In this document: piece by piece, positions 38,025 to 47,549 of the stretch
Numbering within the stretch: position 1 is the stretch's first letter
Layout of the letters: every line of letters starts with the position of its first letter
Origin: Colwellia marinimaniae
GTDB taxonomy: Bacteria; Pseudomonadota; Gammaproteobacteria; Enterobacterales; Alteromonadaceae
Length of the DNA: 64,000 bases
Direction of reading: 5' to 3'
Assembly: GCF_002207865.1 (NCBI RefSeq)
Contig: NZ_BDQM01000015.1
Location: 1-64,000 of the forward strand
Made by a program: the position numbers and the translations under genes
The notes under the pieces: model-generated
The model's input: only the letters and a program-made list of their open reading frames with translations
What the model was told of the DNA's origin: nothing
The model's database searches: none

Positions 38025-38498
38025 ATGGGTAAATTTATATTACTCGCTATTGTTATTGGACTATTTGTCTTCTTCATTATGCGACAAAGTAGCAATAAAG
38101 CAGCGGCCGAAATTAATATAAAATTAGGCAGTGAGTTTTTAGCGGCTAATAAAAGTGAGGCTGGGGTAAATACAACCGCTTCAGGTTTACAATATAAAGT
38201 GCTAACTCAAGGTAGTGGTACAGAGCACCCAAGTGCATCGTCGAAAGTTAAAGTGCATTACCATGGAACTTTACTTGATGGCAGTGTCTTTGATAGTTCA
38301 GTCGATCGAGGCCAGTCAATTAGTTTTGGTTTAAATCAAGTAATTAAAGGCTGGACTGAAGGTGTGCAGTTGATGGTTGTCGGCGAGAAAACGCGTTTTT
38401 ATATTCCGTCAAGTTTAGGCTATGGTAACAAACCGGCGGGAAAAATAGGCCCTGGAGCATTATTAATTTTTGATATTGAGTTACTGGCGATAAACTAA
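38025..38498 (+). CDS. Membrane-anchored FKBP-type peptidyl-prolyl isomerase
   Basis: 157 aa. An N-terminal hydrophobic helix (FILLAIVIGLFVFFIM) probably anchors it, with the FKBP domain in the periplasm at residues about 52-156. Core FKBP features: VKVHYHGTLLDGSVFDSS, VIKGWTEGVQLM and YIPSSLGYG. It speeds proline isomerisation in folding proteins. FkpA/FklB-like in domain but without the long dimerisation helices. Monocistronic. Confidence 0.88.
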   Translation: MGKFILLAIVIGLFVFFIMRQSSNKAAAEINIKLGSEFLAANKSEAGVNTTASGLQYKVLTQGSGTEHPSASSKVKVHYHGTLLDGSVFDSSVDRGQSISFGLNQVIKGWTEGVQLMVVGEKTRFYIPSSLGYGNKPAGKIGPGALLIFDIELLAIN

Positions 38499-38528
38499 GC
38501 CAAGTTGTTAGACAAAACAGTCTAAATT

Positions 38529-38563
38529 AAAGCCCATTTAGTATGACTAAATGGGCTTTTTTT
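38529..38563. terminator. Terminator of the FKBP gene (possibly bidirectional)
   Basis: AAAGCCCATTTAGT-ATG-ACTAAATGGGCTTT with T8, a long perfect stem between the convergent FKBP gene and cydB. Confidence 0.88.
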
Positions 38564-38672
38564 TACCAATTTGAGAGTTAATTAAGCAGCCAAGTAGCTA
38601 ACTATTCGTCATCTCACTAGCTACTTAATTAGCTACCTACCTCATTAGATAAGTCATTAAAGAACATCGTTG

Positions 38673-39671
38673 TTAATAGTATCTCAACTCTCGTACTTTG
38701 CCCCAGAACACCCAGTATGAGAAGACGGTATAGCTGAAGATCACGGGTACTACTATGATCACTCCCCATAATAAAAAGCTTAACGATTCAGGCGCTGCTG
38801 CGGTTTCCCAAATGGTTAATTTACCCGGCACTATATAGGGGAAGAAGCTAAAGGCAAAACCAAAAAAGCATAAAGCAAATATAACAACAGCAGCAACAAA
38901 AGGTCGCCAACAGCCTTTATCCATTTCAGCAGGTAATGTTTTCAACTGTAATAAGCTGTAAACAAATAAGGCAAAACACAATACCGGTAAAGGCAATATA
39001 TATAAGGTGGTCGGCCAAGCAAACCATTTAGCAAAAACATCAGGGTTAATTAAGGGGTTTATCGCTGAAACAGCCACTACGCCGATAAAGCAAATAACCC
39101 CGGTCTTTTTAGCCCAAGCTACCGCTTGTACTTGTAAGGCGCCTTCTGTTTTCATGATCAGCCAACATGCACCAATATAGGCATAGGCAGCTGCAACACC
39201 TAATGCACTGAGTAAGCTAAAGGCATAAGCTGCTAGAGAGTCTTCAAAGCTCATAACATACATGCCCAGCATATAACCTTGGCTCAAGGCTGCGAGTAAT
39301 GAACCTACTTTAAAGACCTTGTCCCAGGTTGGTTTATGGCTAAATGCTGCTTTGGCTCTGAAATCAAAAGCGACACCGCGTAGTATCAAGCTAATTAATA
39401 ATACCGCCGTGGGTAAATAGAGCTCTTTAAAAATGTGGCTATGGGCTGATGGAAAAGCAATTAACAACAAGCCAATAGCCAAGACCAGCCAGGTTTCATT
39501 GGCATCCCAAAAAGGGCCAATAGAGGCGATCATGGTATCGCTATCATCTTTTTGTGAAAGTGGTAGCAATATACCAACACCTAAATCAAAGCCATCTAAT
39601 ATGGCGTACAACAATATCGACAAGCCCATTAGCGAAACAAATATGACTGCCAGTGAATTAGCTTCAAACAT
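38673..39671 (-). CDS. cydB: Cytochrome bd-type (cyanide-insensitive) oxidase subunit II
   Basis: 332 aa, highly hydrophobic with eight or more membrane helices. N-terminal MFEANSLAVIFVSLMGLSIL leads to AILDGFDLGVGILLPL and FWDANETWLV, hallmark CydB/CioB sequences. Shorter than E. coli CydB (379), close to CioB. ATG at 39671 (Met3 of the longest frame) was chosen because AGGAG lies 9 nt upstream; the start overlaps the cydA stop region. Forms a quinol oxidase with CydA. Confidence 0.9.
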   Translation of the reverse strand: MFEANSLAVIFVSLMGLSILLYAILDGFDLGVGILLPLSQKDDSDTMIASIGPFWDANETWLVLAIGLLLIAFPSAHSHIFKELYLPTAVLLISLILRGVAFDFRAKAAFSHKPTWDKVFKVGSLLAALSQGYMLGMYVMSFEDSLAAYAFSLLSALGVAAAYAYIGACWLIMKTEGALQVQAVAWAKKTGVICFIGVVAVSAINPLINPDVFAKWFAWPTTLYILPLPVLCFALFVYSLLQLKTLPAEMDKGCWRPFVAAVVIFALCFFGFAFSFFPYIVPGKLTIWETAAAPESLSFLLWGVIIVVPVIFSYTVFSYWVFWGKVRELRYY

Positions 39672-41064
39672 TATCATTCTCCTTGGTATTCGGTGACTGG
39701 TTTGTTGAGTGAGCTATTGCTGTGTGAACCACAGGTTTAACTTTCTCATCATCAGTGATTTCTTCAATTTCAACTGCACGATTTGCCATGGTAAATAGTG
39801 TGTGTAAATACGCGGTCATTAACACCACATATAAAGTGAGATACAAGACGAGAGATAAAGCGACATTGCCAGGTGCTATAGTAGTTGCGGCATCTTTAAC
39901 CGTTAAAATTCCGGTAACTAACCAAGGTTGTCGTCCTATTTCAGTAACATACCAGCCAGCTAATGTTGCTACCCAGCCAGAGAAACTCATGGCAACCAAT
40001 ACTTTTAACAGCCATCGCGGCAAAACATTATTACGCATGAGCTGTATTCGGCTAAACCAAGAGATGATTAGCATTAACATGCCAATGCTAATCATAATAC
40101 GAAAAGCAAAAAATACGGGTGCTACGGGTGGGTGATTACCTTCAAATTCGTTTAAACCCTTTATTTCACCTTCAAGATCATGAGTTAAAATTAAACTGGC
40201 CAGTTTTGGTATGGCTATTTCAAAGTGGTTCTTTTTTTGCTCTTCATCAGGTATAGCGAACAGTATTAGCGGCGCGCCTTTTTGGGTCTGCCAAATTCCT
40301 TCCATAGCGGCAATTTTTTGTGGCTGATGCTCAAGGGTATTTAAACCATGCAGATCACCCATAAATATTTGTAGTGGTGTTAAAAACATTGCCACAGTTA
40401 AGGCTATTTTTAGTGTCAGTTTTGGGGCTTTTTTATCATCACCCTTAAGTAATCGATAAGCACTGATACCCGCGATTAAAAAGGCGGCGGTTAAGCCTGA
40501 GGCAATAAGCATATGGGTTAAACGATAGGGAAATGACGGGTTAAAAATAATGGCAAACCAATCTACTGGAAAAGCAACACCATCACGCATTTCATGGCCT
40601 TGGGGGGTATGCATCCAAGAGTTAAGGGCTATAATCCAAAAGGCGGACAGGGTAGTACCTATGGCAACAATGAAGGTAGATAAAGTATGTACTCTAGCGG
40701 AAACTCTTTTTATGCCAAATAACATAACACCGAGAAAACCCGCTTCGAGAAAAAATGCGGTTAATACTTCGTAGCCCAATAAGGGGCCGGCAATATTACC
40801 AACGGTTTCCATAAACTTGGGCCAGTTAGTACCAAACTGAAATGACATGGTAATGCCAGTAACTACACCAATGGCAAAGGTGAGAGCAAATATTTTTACC
40901 CAAAATCGATAGGCGCGCATCCAAACAGGATCGCCGGTTTGATCAAAGCGTAATTTGAAAAAAAATAAAAACCAACTTAACGCTATGGTGATTGCTGGAA
41001 AAAGAATATGAAAACTTATATTGGCGGCAAACTGAATGCGTGACAGCATTAACGTTTCAAGCAC
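39664..41064 (-). CDS. cydA: Cytochrome bd-type (cyanide-insensitive) quinol oxidase subunit I
   Basis: 466 aa. Haem-bearing subunit of a bd-type oxidase reducing oxygen to water with quinol. His19 (AANISFHILFPA) is the b595 ligand. GITMSFQFGTNWPKF, GYEVLTAFFLEAGFLG and GWYVTEIGRQPW are conserved. It lacks the long Q-loop insertion of E. coli CydA (522), which places it in the short-loop CioA group associated with cyanide tolerance. Operon with cydB; a GbsR-type regulator lies 113 bp upstream on the same strand. Confidence 0.92.
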   Translation of the reverse strand: MLETLMLSRIQFAANISFHILFPAITIALSWFLFFFKLRFDQTGDPVWMRAYRFWVKIFALTFAIGVVTGITMSFQFGTNWPKFMETVGNIAGPLLGYEVLTAFFLEAGFLGVMLFGIKRVSARVHTLSTFIVAIGTTLSAFWIIALNSWMHTPQGHEMRDGVAFPVDWFAIIFNPSFPYRLTHMLIASGLTAAFLIAGISAYRLLKGDDKKAPKLTLKIALTVAMFLTPLQIFMGDLHGLNTLEHQPQKIAAMEGIWQTQKGAPLILFAIPDEEQKKNHFEIAIPKLASLILTHDLEGEIKGLNEFEGNHPPVAPVFFAFRIMISIGMLMLIISWFSRIQLMRNNVLPRWLLKVLVAMSFSGWVATLAGWYVTEIGRQPWLVTGILTVKDAATTIAPGNVALSLVLYLTLYVVLMTAYLHTLFTMANRAVEIEEITDDEKVKPVVHTAIAHSTNQSPNTKENDNV

Positions 41065-41176
41065 GATGGACTCCGTTAGTTTATCATTTACCCTGCAGGT
41101 AATAAGCTGCAGGGTAAATTGATAACGTTAGTAATTTATTATAGAAAGTTAAAAAACACATAAAAAACGGTTAAGA

Positions 41177-41728
41177 TCACACTTTACCGTTGTTAATTAA
41201 TTTATCTTTAAGGTTGATAATTTTACTTACCCCAGCGCCTAGTTTCATTAGCGTATTAAGCTGCTCTGGGCTCAGGCGTTGCAGTTCACTGGCCCAATGG
41301 GTGACGGTTTCGAGTAAGTCATGAATTTCATGCATCTGCTTTTGTGCATACTCTTCTTGTTGATTAGTCGGCTCAGTTAATAAGTTATCGCGCAATAGTG
41401 ACAGGGTTGGGTCTATTTCGCGTTTACGGCGCTCTTCAAAGACCCGAATTGCCATTTCCCAAATAGAGCCTGCAGGTGAGTAATACTCTTTTCTGTCTTT
41501 AGGTTTATGTTGAACCTGTACTAAACGCCAGGATTGCAGCTCCTTAATACCCATGCTGACATTGCCACGAGAGATATTAAGTGCCTCAGAGATTTGTATA
41601 GCACTTAACGGCTCTTGATAAATAATTAATAAGCCATACATTTGACCGACAGTGCGATTAAAGCCCCATCGGCTGCCCATTTCGCCACAATGCATAACAA
41701 AAGATTCTATTTTTGACGCCAGTATCAT
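41177..41728 (-). CDS. GbsR/MarR-family transcriptional regulator
   Basis: 183 aa from the ATG at 41728 (a TTG further out is less likely). A winged helix-turn-helix is visible: LSAIQISEALNISRGNVSMGIKELQSWRLV, then a wing with HKPKDRKEYYSPAGSIW. The C-terminal helices are coiled-coil-like. The family includes GbsR, the choline sensor of Bacillus. Here it adjoins and is codirectional with cydAB, so control of the oxidase is a reasonable guess. No operator is identified. Confidence 0.8.
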   Translation of the reverse strand: MILASKIESFVMHCGEMGSRWGFNRTVGQMYGLLIIYQEPLSAIQISEALNISRGNVSMGIKELQSWRLVQVQHKPKDRKEYYSPAGSIWEMAIRVFEERRKREIDPTLSLLRDNLLTEPTNQQEEYAQKQMHEIHDLLETVTHWASELQRLSPEQLNTLMKLGAGVSKIINLKDKLINNGKV

Positions 41729-42040
41729 AAGTTCGTTCTGAAGTTTCAGTAATTTCTGAAAGTTTAAACTTATATTGATATAGATCAATGATTAATTTGC
41801 TCTATTTTGTACGGGTTATTCCTAGCAAGTAATAAAGACATTGACATGAAAATTAAAGGTTTATTTAAGTTACTATCAAATAATTATTAACTTGTTATTT
41901 AATTTTTATTAGCTGATAAATGTAACCTAGTAATGGAGTACTGCCGGAGGGGCTTTTAAAAAGAACAGCATATATCCTGCTGGCTAAAACCATGAGCTTT
42001 ATCAAGCTAAGCGATTAAAACTGGCTTTAATATAGCTAAG

Positions 42041-42076
42041 GCAAAAAAAAAGCATGTCTTGATGACATGCTTTTCA
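42041..42076 (-). terminator. Terminator of the phosphoribosyltransferase gene
   Basis: On the minus strand AAAGCATGTCATC-AA-GACATGCTTT followed by a T9 run. Confidence 0.88.
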
Positions 42077-42105
42077 TAGCGATTTAACGCTTAACTAAAC
42101 AAACG

Positions 42106-42663
42106 CTAGATTAATAAATCGTGAATATTGACGAGATCTTTTTTACCCGCGATGATTTCATCAGGGGTTAAACCAGATAATTCATGGGGGAACACTAACC
42201 ATTCATCAGAGGTATGAACAAAGTAATCAGGAGCAAAATCTACTTTTGAATTTTGCGGTTTATACCAAGGACAAGCAACACGAACATCTTGTGGCATATT
42301 ATTGCGCATATTTTTCTGCAGCTGCTTGATAAGTGCATCTATGCTTCGACCGGAATCAAAGACATCATCAACAATGAGTAAATCATCGCTGGCGTTGGCA
42401 TTTTCTATAATGTAATGCAGGCCGTGCACTTTAATTTCTTTATTTTGTTTATTGATCCCATAATAAGACGAAGTACGAACGGCAATATGATCAGTTTCCA
42501 CACCTTTAAAGTCGAAATATTCTTGCACAGCGATACCAATAGGTGCACCACCACGCCATATGCCGACGATAAATTGTGGACGAAAGCCATCTTCAAATAC
42601 TTTGGCGGCTACACGAAACGAATCTTCTAATAATTCTTGTGCGGTAATAAAATGTTTTTCCAT
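42106..42663 (-). CDS. Hypoxanthine phosphoribosyltransferase-like protein
   Basis: 185 aa phosphoribosyltransferase fold. The PRPP motif reads LLIVDDVFDSGRSID. N-terminal GIWRGGAPIGIAV is the PPi loop, and VRTSSYYG corresponds to the flexible hood. It is closer to the COG2236-type purine phosphoribosyltransferases than to E. coli Hpt, so the base acted on (hypoxanthine or xanthine/guanine) is uncertain. Single gene with a strong terminator. Confidence 0.85.
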   Translation of the reverse strand: MEKHFITAQELLEDSFRVAAKVFEDGFRPQFIVGIWRGGAPIGIAVQEYFDFKGVETDHIAVRTSSYYGINKQNKEIKVHGLHYIIENANASDDLLIVDDVFDSGRSIDALIKQLQKNMRNNMPQDVRVACPWYKPQNSKVDFAPDYFVHTSDEWLVFPHELSGLTPDEIIAGKKDLVNIHDLLI

Positions 42664-43011
42664 TGCCGAGGAAACCTTTGTTGAAAAAATAATAAGCGTT
42701 AATTATAACCTGACTATGGAAAATAGTGTACCGCTAGCAACATTAAAAATGTGACAAAAGTACAGGAACTAACGTGTGCCTTATAAAATAAGCATAAAAA
42801 TAGCCTTTGTTTTTTGCGCAGGGCAGAGCACAAACGATTAAATTACTTTACCGCTGATCTTGGTGGCAGAGTATTACGCAAGTGGTTACTTTCTGGGTTT
42901 ATGTGGTTAAAAAGTCACTAGCTGAAAAAGTGCAGGCAGTTTTTCCGGTAAAGGCGGGGGAAAATTTTAACGGCTAAAAAATGATAAAAGGATAAATAGT
43001 TAAATAGTTGT

Positions 43012-43043
43012 TTGACATTGGAGTTAACTCCAAGCTTTATGAT
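43012..43043 (+). promoter_or_regulatory. MerR/ZntR-type promoter and operator of zntR
   Basis: TTGACA (43012-43017) and TATGAT (43038-43043) are separated by 20 bp, an over-long spacer. It holds the palindrome TTGGAGTTAACTCCAA, very like the ZntR/CadR operator. Such spacing is diagnostic of MerR-family control. The site lies about 50 bp before zntR. Confidence 0.88.
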
Positions 43044-43095
43044 GTAAGATATTCATTAAGGCTGGACTTTTACAGAATTTAATACGGGATAGATT

Positions 43096-43515
43096 ATGTA
43101 TAGGATAGGTGAACTGGCGCAAAAATTATCGGTATCGACAGATACCTTAAGGTATTATGAAAAACATAAATTATTAGCCGCGACCAGTCGTGCCGATAAT
43201 GGTTACCGTTTATATAATGAGGGAGCACTGAGGATTATGCAGTTTATCATCCGAGCTAAAGCTGTTGGTTTTAGTTTAAAAGAAATCAGTGGCTTACTCT
43301 CTATTAAAATTGATAAAGCCAGTCATAGTTGTGCTGAAGTCAAATCATTTACCGAGCAAAAACTTAGCCAAGTAAATAATAAAATAGCCGAGCTGGCATG
43401 TTTTAAAGGCTCACTGGAATTATTAGTTGCGGCTTGTTGTGGTGGCGAAGAAGAAGCAACTCACTGTTCAATTTTATCTGCACTGGAGAATGTCGATGCA
43501 ATTATTAGTAAGTAA
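43096..43515 (+). CDS. zntR: MerR-family zinc-responsive regulator, ZntR type
   Basis: 139 aa. N-terminal MerR helix-turn-helix (MYRIGELAQKLSVSTDTLRYYEKHKLL), then a long dimerisation helix. Metal ligands follow ZntR: SHSCAEVK (Cys about 76), AACCGG near 114-115, and HCSILSALE near 124. It activates its promoter by DNA twisting when zinc (or Cd/Pb) binds. The stop overlaps the exporter gene start, so both are co-transcribed from the MerR-type promoter upstream. Confidence 0.9.
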   Translation: MYRIGELAQKLSVSTDTLRYYEKHKLLAATSRADNGYRLYNEGALRIMQFIIRAKAVGFSLKEISGLLSIKIDKASHSCAEVKSFTEQKLSQVNNKIAELACFKGSLELLVAACCGGEEEATHCSILSALENVDAIISK

Positions 43516-44758
43516 TTTTTGGCAGTTGTTTGTCCTGTCGGCCCCTTGGTTAATGTTAGGTTTATTGATCGCGGGCTTAATTAATGTTTATCTACCAAAG
43601 GATTTCCTCATTAAACACCTAGGCAGTGATGGTCTGCTTACCACGATAAAAGCCGCGCTGATTGGCGCACCTATGCCACTGTGTTCATGTGGCGTTATTC
43701 CAGCTGCTTTAGCACTGAGGCGAGCGGGCGCTTCTAAAAGTGCCACCACGGCATTTCTCGTTTCTACCCCAGAAACAGGCATAGACTCGATCTCGGTATC
43801 TTATGTGTTACTTGGCCCATTTATGGCCATTATCAGGCCTATTGCTGCGATAACAAGTGCAATTGTCGCGGGGGTTCTGGTTGGTCGTGATAGCAAAGAT
43901 GAGTTAGTTCAGCATGAAGCTAAAAATAATGATAGCTCTTGTTGTGCGGATAAAGAAGCAAAGCCTGACGTTATAGTCGCTGAGACTAGTGAGCAAACAA
44001 GTTGCTGCGCTAAACCAACAGCGGCAACTAAAACCTCATGCTGTGCATCTGAGGCTAAGTTAGCAACAGATGCAGCATTACCACCAGAGTCGCAGCTTGC
44101 GCTTCAACAAGAGCCTCAACAAAAGGTAAGCAAAGCATCGGCAGACACTTGTTGCAGTACCAAAGGGGACGAGCATGATTCTGCTCAAGGGTCTGTTTTT
44201 AACAAGTTAAAGCAAGCCCTAGCCTTTAGTTGTACTAAGCTGTTAAATGACACGGCAAAATGGTTAATAATTGGTTTGGCATTCGCCGCTCTGGTGCAAA
44301 CTTATATACCGCTAAGCTTTTTTAGCCAATGGGGTAGCGGTCTATTAGCCATGATTGTAGTGATTTTAATTTCTATCCCTATGTATGTCTGTGCTACCGC
44401 ATCAACACCTATTGCCGCCGGTTTATTATTGTCGGGTGTTTCACCCGGAGCCGTGTTGGTCTTTATGCTCGCAGGGCCCGCGACAAATATCGCCACCCTT
44501 GGCGTGGTAGCAAGTGAGCTGGGTAAGCGGGCGGTAGCCTCTTATTTAACTGGCGTTATTGGTGTTGCTATTGCTTTTGGTTTTTTAACCGATATGTTAG
44601 TGGAGCATTTCGACATTGAAGTGGCACCTATGTTAGGGGAACACCATGAAGTGTTGCCCAATTGGTTATCACAATCTTTTGCCTTGATTCTGGTGTTACT
44701 GCTAGTGAGATTGTTGGTGTTAAAGTTTGCCCCTAAGAGGCAAGCATTAAAAAGTTAA
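43496..44758 (+). CDS. SO_0444-family Cu/Zn efflux permease
   Basis: 420 aa membrane permease of the DUF318/COG0701 family. Two homologous membrane halves: the first holds APMPLCSCGVIPAALALRR, the second YVCATASTPIAAGLLLSG. Between them is a long cytosolic loop (residues about 140-240) with four CC pairs (SSCCAD, TSCCAK, TSCCAS, DTCCST), probable metal-binding sites. Paired with zntR as in Shewanella SO_0443-0444. ATG 43496 was chosen for its GGAG at 7 nt; ATG 43490 is the alternative. It overlaps zntR by 20 nt. Confidence 0.88.
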   Translation: MQLLVSNFWQLFVLSAPWLMLGLLIAGLINVYLPKDFLIKHLGSDGLLTTIKAALIGAPMPLCSCGVIPAALALRRAGASKSATTAFLVSTPETGIDSISVSYVLLGPFMAIIRPIAAITSAIVAGVLVGRDSKDELVQHEAKNNDSSCCADKEAKPDVIVAETSEQTSCCAKPTAATKTSCCASEAKLATDAALPPESQLALQQEPQQKVSKASADTCCSTKGDEHDSAQGSVFNKLKQALAFSCTKLLNDTAKWLIIGLAFAALVQTYIPLSFFSQWGSGLLAMIVVILISIPMYVCATASTPIAAGLLLSGVSPGAVLVFMLAGPATNIATLGVVASELGKRAVASYLTGVIGVAIAFGFLTDMLVEHFDIEVAPMLGEHHEVLPNWLSQSFALILVLLLVRLLVLKFAPKRQALKS

Positions 44759-44772
44759 CCAGCAGGGTTACG

Positions 44773-44811
44773 CAAAAAAAAAGCAGCTAAGTAATAGCTG
44801 CTTTTTATTTG
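44773..44811 (+). terminator. Terminator of the zntR operon
   Basis: AAAGCAGCTA-AGTAA-TAGCTGCTTT followed by T-rich sequence. Confidence 0.85.
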
Positions 44812-44851
44812 TTTTTTTTCATAATTACCTTATGTTAATGTGCTGAGGTAA

Positions 44852-46951
44852 TTATTTCAGCACCGACAATAAATTACTATAATCATCCGTCCAAACTAAT
44901 GGTTTTTTGGTACTGTGAGGCCAGTTACTAGCGTAACGCCTGACAATAGCATTATTGATGAATGAAGCATTATTCGTTAATAATACCCACTCAGCCTCAT
45001 TATTATTTTTATCTCTTGTTGTTTTAAAGTATAACGCTTGTTTATTAAATGCGTCGGCAAGTCCAATAGTCAGCCGAGTTAAATCTAAATGACTATTGGA
45101 TATATGAATAGCTAAAACACCGTCAAATTTTAATTGCTGAAAATAAATAACTAAGGCTTCTACCGTCAGTAAATGGGTCGGTATTGAATCACCAGAAAAA
45201 GCATCAACCACTAAAACATCAAAATTGTTATTTTCTTCATTCGCCAATGAAACCCTACCATCACCTAGTATTATTTCAACCTTAGCTTTTGATTTCGACA
45301 AATAGCTAAAATGTTTATTTGCCATTAACAGTACATCAGGATTTAATTCATAAAACCTATATTCATCACCAGATTGACCATAAGCGGCCAGAGTTCCCGC
45401 ACCAAGACCAATAATACCGACCTTTAATGGCAAGGTTGCCCTTATTTGTTCTAACGCAATAGCCACGCCAGTATTTTTACGGTAATAGCTTCTTGGCGTA
45501 ACATCATAACTAACCTCCTTATTATTAAGGTTAGTAACTAAATATTGAGTGCCATGAGAGGTACTGCCATCAATTAACCTACGCTCTAGAATATTATTAA
45601 TTTTTACATCTTTCACACTTAAAATACCATAAAAATTCCGACTACTATCGATATTACTTTCGGCAAACAAATTATTAAGGTAGCTAAAAAATACAAATAA
45701 AAGCAACGCTGATACTAGGCTTACCCGGGCTAATAATTGGTCACGAAAGAGAACTTTATGGCGATTAACGTCTTGGGCAGAAGTATGTTCCTCAAGGTGA
45801 TTGTTAACTTGGGAGCAAAAATAAAACAACAAATAAACCGCTAAAATAGCCAAAGGAAACTCTAAAAACTGAGTGAATAAATTTTGAGCGACAAAAGCAA
45901 CAAAAGCACTACCTAAAAAACCACCTAAAGACATGTTTAAATAAAATAAGGTTAAGTGCTCTATCGATGGTTTAAGTCTTGCTAACTCCCCGTGACAAAG
46001 CATGCAAGCAGAAAATAATATCACGCAATAAATAACGACTTGAGAAATAATGTCGAATTGAGAGCCAATAAAAAACATAAAAATAGCAGTAAAAGAGCTA
46101 ATTACAAATAAAACAAACCAATACCAGCGTACATACCAACGAGGACTATGAAAGCTAATAATAAAAGTAAGCAAATAAATACACAGAGGTAATATCCATA
46201 AAAAAGGCATTGGCGGGATATTTTGTGTCATGGCATTAGTCGTTGATACTAATAACACCACCCCAGTGGCGGATAACATCAACCATAAGGCAATCACCGT
46301 TTTACTACATTTTTTAACGTCGGTTTTAATATTAGCGGCTAACATATTTGTCGCTAAGTGTGTTTGTTTAAACATGACTAACGCTAAACTGACAAACCCT
46401 AAAACAAAAATGGTATAACCAATTGACCAAATGAGTATTTGATTGCTCAGGGTAAATTGTGGCTCAAAAATAAAAGGGTAACTCAACAACGCTAATAAAG
46501 AGGCTGTATTGGATAAGGAATAAAGCTTATAAGGTAGCTTGGCACTATCTTTATAGGTCAACCACCTTTGCACTAAGGGCCCGGTTGATGATAATAAAAA
46601 ATAGGGCAAGCCTATTGAAAGTATTAAAATAAAAACAATTTCAAATAATGGCGAGTCACCCATTATTGTTGATAAATATTGCTTAAAATTGAAATTCAAT
46701 GCCAGTGGTAAAAACAGCAAACTCATCATCAATAAAGTTACGTGTACTATCACTTGGGTCTTTAACTTATTCAGTTTGGTCAGATAATGTGAATATAAAT
46801 AGCCTAATAATAAAAAGCCTTGAAAAAACAACAAGCAGGCAGTCCATATTGCCGCCCCACCGCCAAACAAAGGTAAAATCAATTTGGCAATTAATGGTTG
46901 AAGTTGAAATAATAAAAACGCTCCAACAAAAATAACAAATAAATACAGCAT
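44852..46951 (-). CDS. Membrane protein fused to a spermidine-synthase-like domain
   Basis: 699 aa. Residues 1-430 carry about ten membrane helices of the type seen in fused MFS/spermidine-synthase proteins (MLYLFVIFVGAFLLFQLQPL, then PLFGGGAAIWTACLLFFQG). Residues about 500-699 form a SpeE-like Rossmann domain with VGIIGLGAGTLAAY, an acidic ELNPDVL end of strand 2, and GDGRVSL and VLVVDAFSGDSIPTHLLT. The catalytic Asp of true spermidine synthase may be the DAFS Asp, but the substrate is unknown. Monocistronic. Confidence 0.82.
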   Translation of the reverse strand: MLYLFVIFVGAFLLFQLQPLIAKLILPLFGGGAAIWTACLLFFQGFLLLGYLYSHYLTKLNKLKTQVIVHVTLLMMSLLFLPLALNFNFKQYLSTIMGDSPLFEIVFILILSIGLPYFLLSSTGPLVQRWLTYKDSAKLPYKLYSLSNTASLLALLSYPFIFEPQFTLSNQILIWSIGYTIFVLGFVSLALVMFKQTHLATNMLAANIKTDVKKCSKTVIALWLMLSATGVVLLVSTTNAMTQNIPPMPFLWILPLCIYLLTFIISFHSPRWYVRWYWFVLFVISSFTAIFMFFIGSQFDIISQVVIYCVILFSACMLCHGELARLKPSIEHLTLFYLNMSLGGFLGSAFVAFVAQNLFTQFLEFPLAILAVYLLFYFCSQVNNHLEEHTSAQDVNRHKVLFRDQLLARVSLVSALLLFVFFSYLNNLFAESNIDSSRNFYGILSVKDVKINNILERRLIDGSTSHGTQYLVTNLNNKEVSYDVTPRSYYRKNTGVAIALEQIRATLPLKVGIIGLGAGTLAAYGQSGDEYRFYELNPDVLLMANKHFSYLSKSKAKVEIILGDGRVSLANEENNNFDVLVVDAFSGDSIPTHLLTVEALVIYFQQLKFDGVLAIHISNSHLDLTRLTIGLADAFNKQALYFKTTRDKNNNEAEWVLLTNNASFINNAIVRRYASNWPHSTKKPLVWTDDYSNLLSVLK

Positions 46952-47549
46952 TTTTCTAATTGTTTTCCTTAGTCAACTGGGGGTAATTAATCTGGGGAGC
47001 GAATATTAACTGATAGCTTAGCTTTTTGGTAGTGCTCTAGTTGTCGATTTTCATTCACAATACGTGAGGAAACTATGATCTTGAAGCAAGCACTCAGGGA
47101 AATATTTTATAGCAGAATCATATTGAAAAATTACCTTGTTCGCAGCCTATTCACATCTTCAGCCTTACCTGTTCCTGCTGTATTACTTGCTAAAAATAAT
47201 GAGGTAAAAATAAGCTCTTTCGTTATTTTTCAAGGTAATTGTATAATTCATGCGGGTTAACGATGGACGCCTGACCGCGTATTATTAAACGGAGTAGCGC
47301 ATGTTTAGTCAGTACAACATAATAGGTTTTATAATTAAAGGCATCTGGCACTTGCAATGATATATCTAATGCTCTTTTATCATGATTTTCCAATGGGTCT
47401 GCTGTTGAATGAAAAGCAGCTTTTGAGTTGAACAGAGTCCATTCCCCCCAACATTAGCTGCTATTACTTGTTTTGGCAGATATTTCCGCAATAAAAAAGG
47501 CAGTATTTTGGGTTTTACATTTACCTTGTGATTTTTTACTGCCACTGAT
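46952..47549. other. Gene-poor interval with a possible broken small gene
   Basis: About 600 bp. The only protein-like stretch is on the minus strand, 47454 to 47223. ATG TTG then a run of six G is followed, after a one-base shift, by a 70-residue frame including LQVPDAFNYKTYYVVLTKHA and ending NPHELYNYLEK-stop. It could be a frameshifted small gene. Other frames here look accidental. Confidence 0.3.

Noticed and set aside
47075..47260. 61-aa frame after the spermidine-synthase-like gene
   Set aside because: Weak ribosome site, no family resemblance, and it partly overlaps the more protein-like minus-strand stretch.
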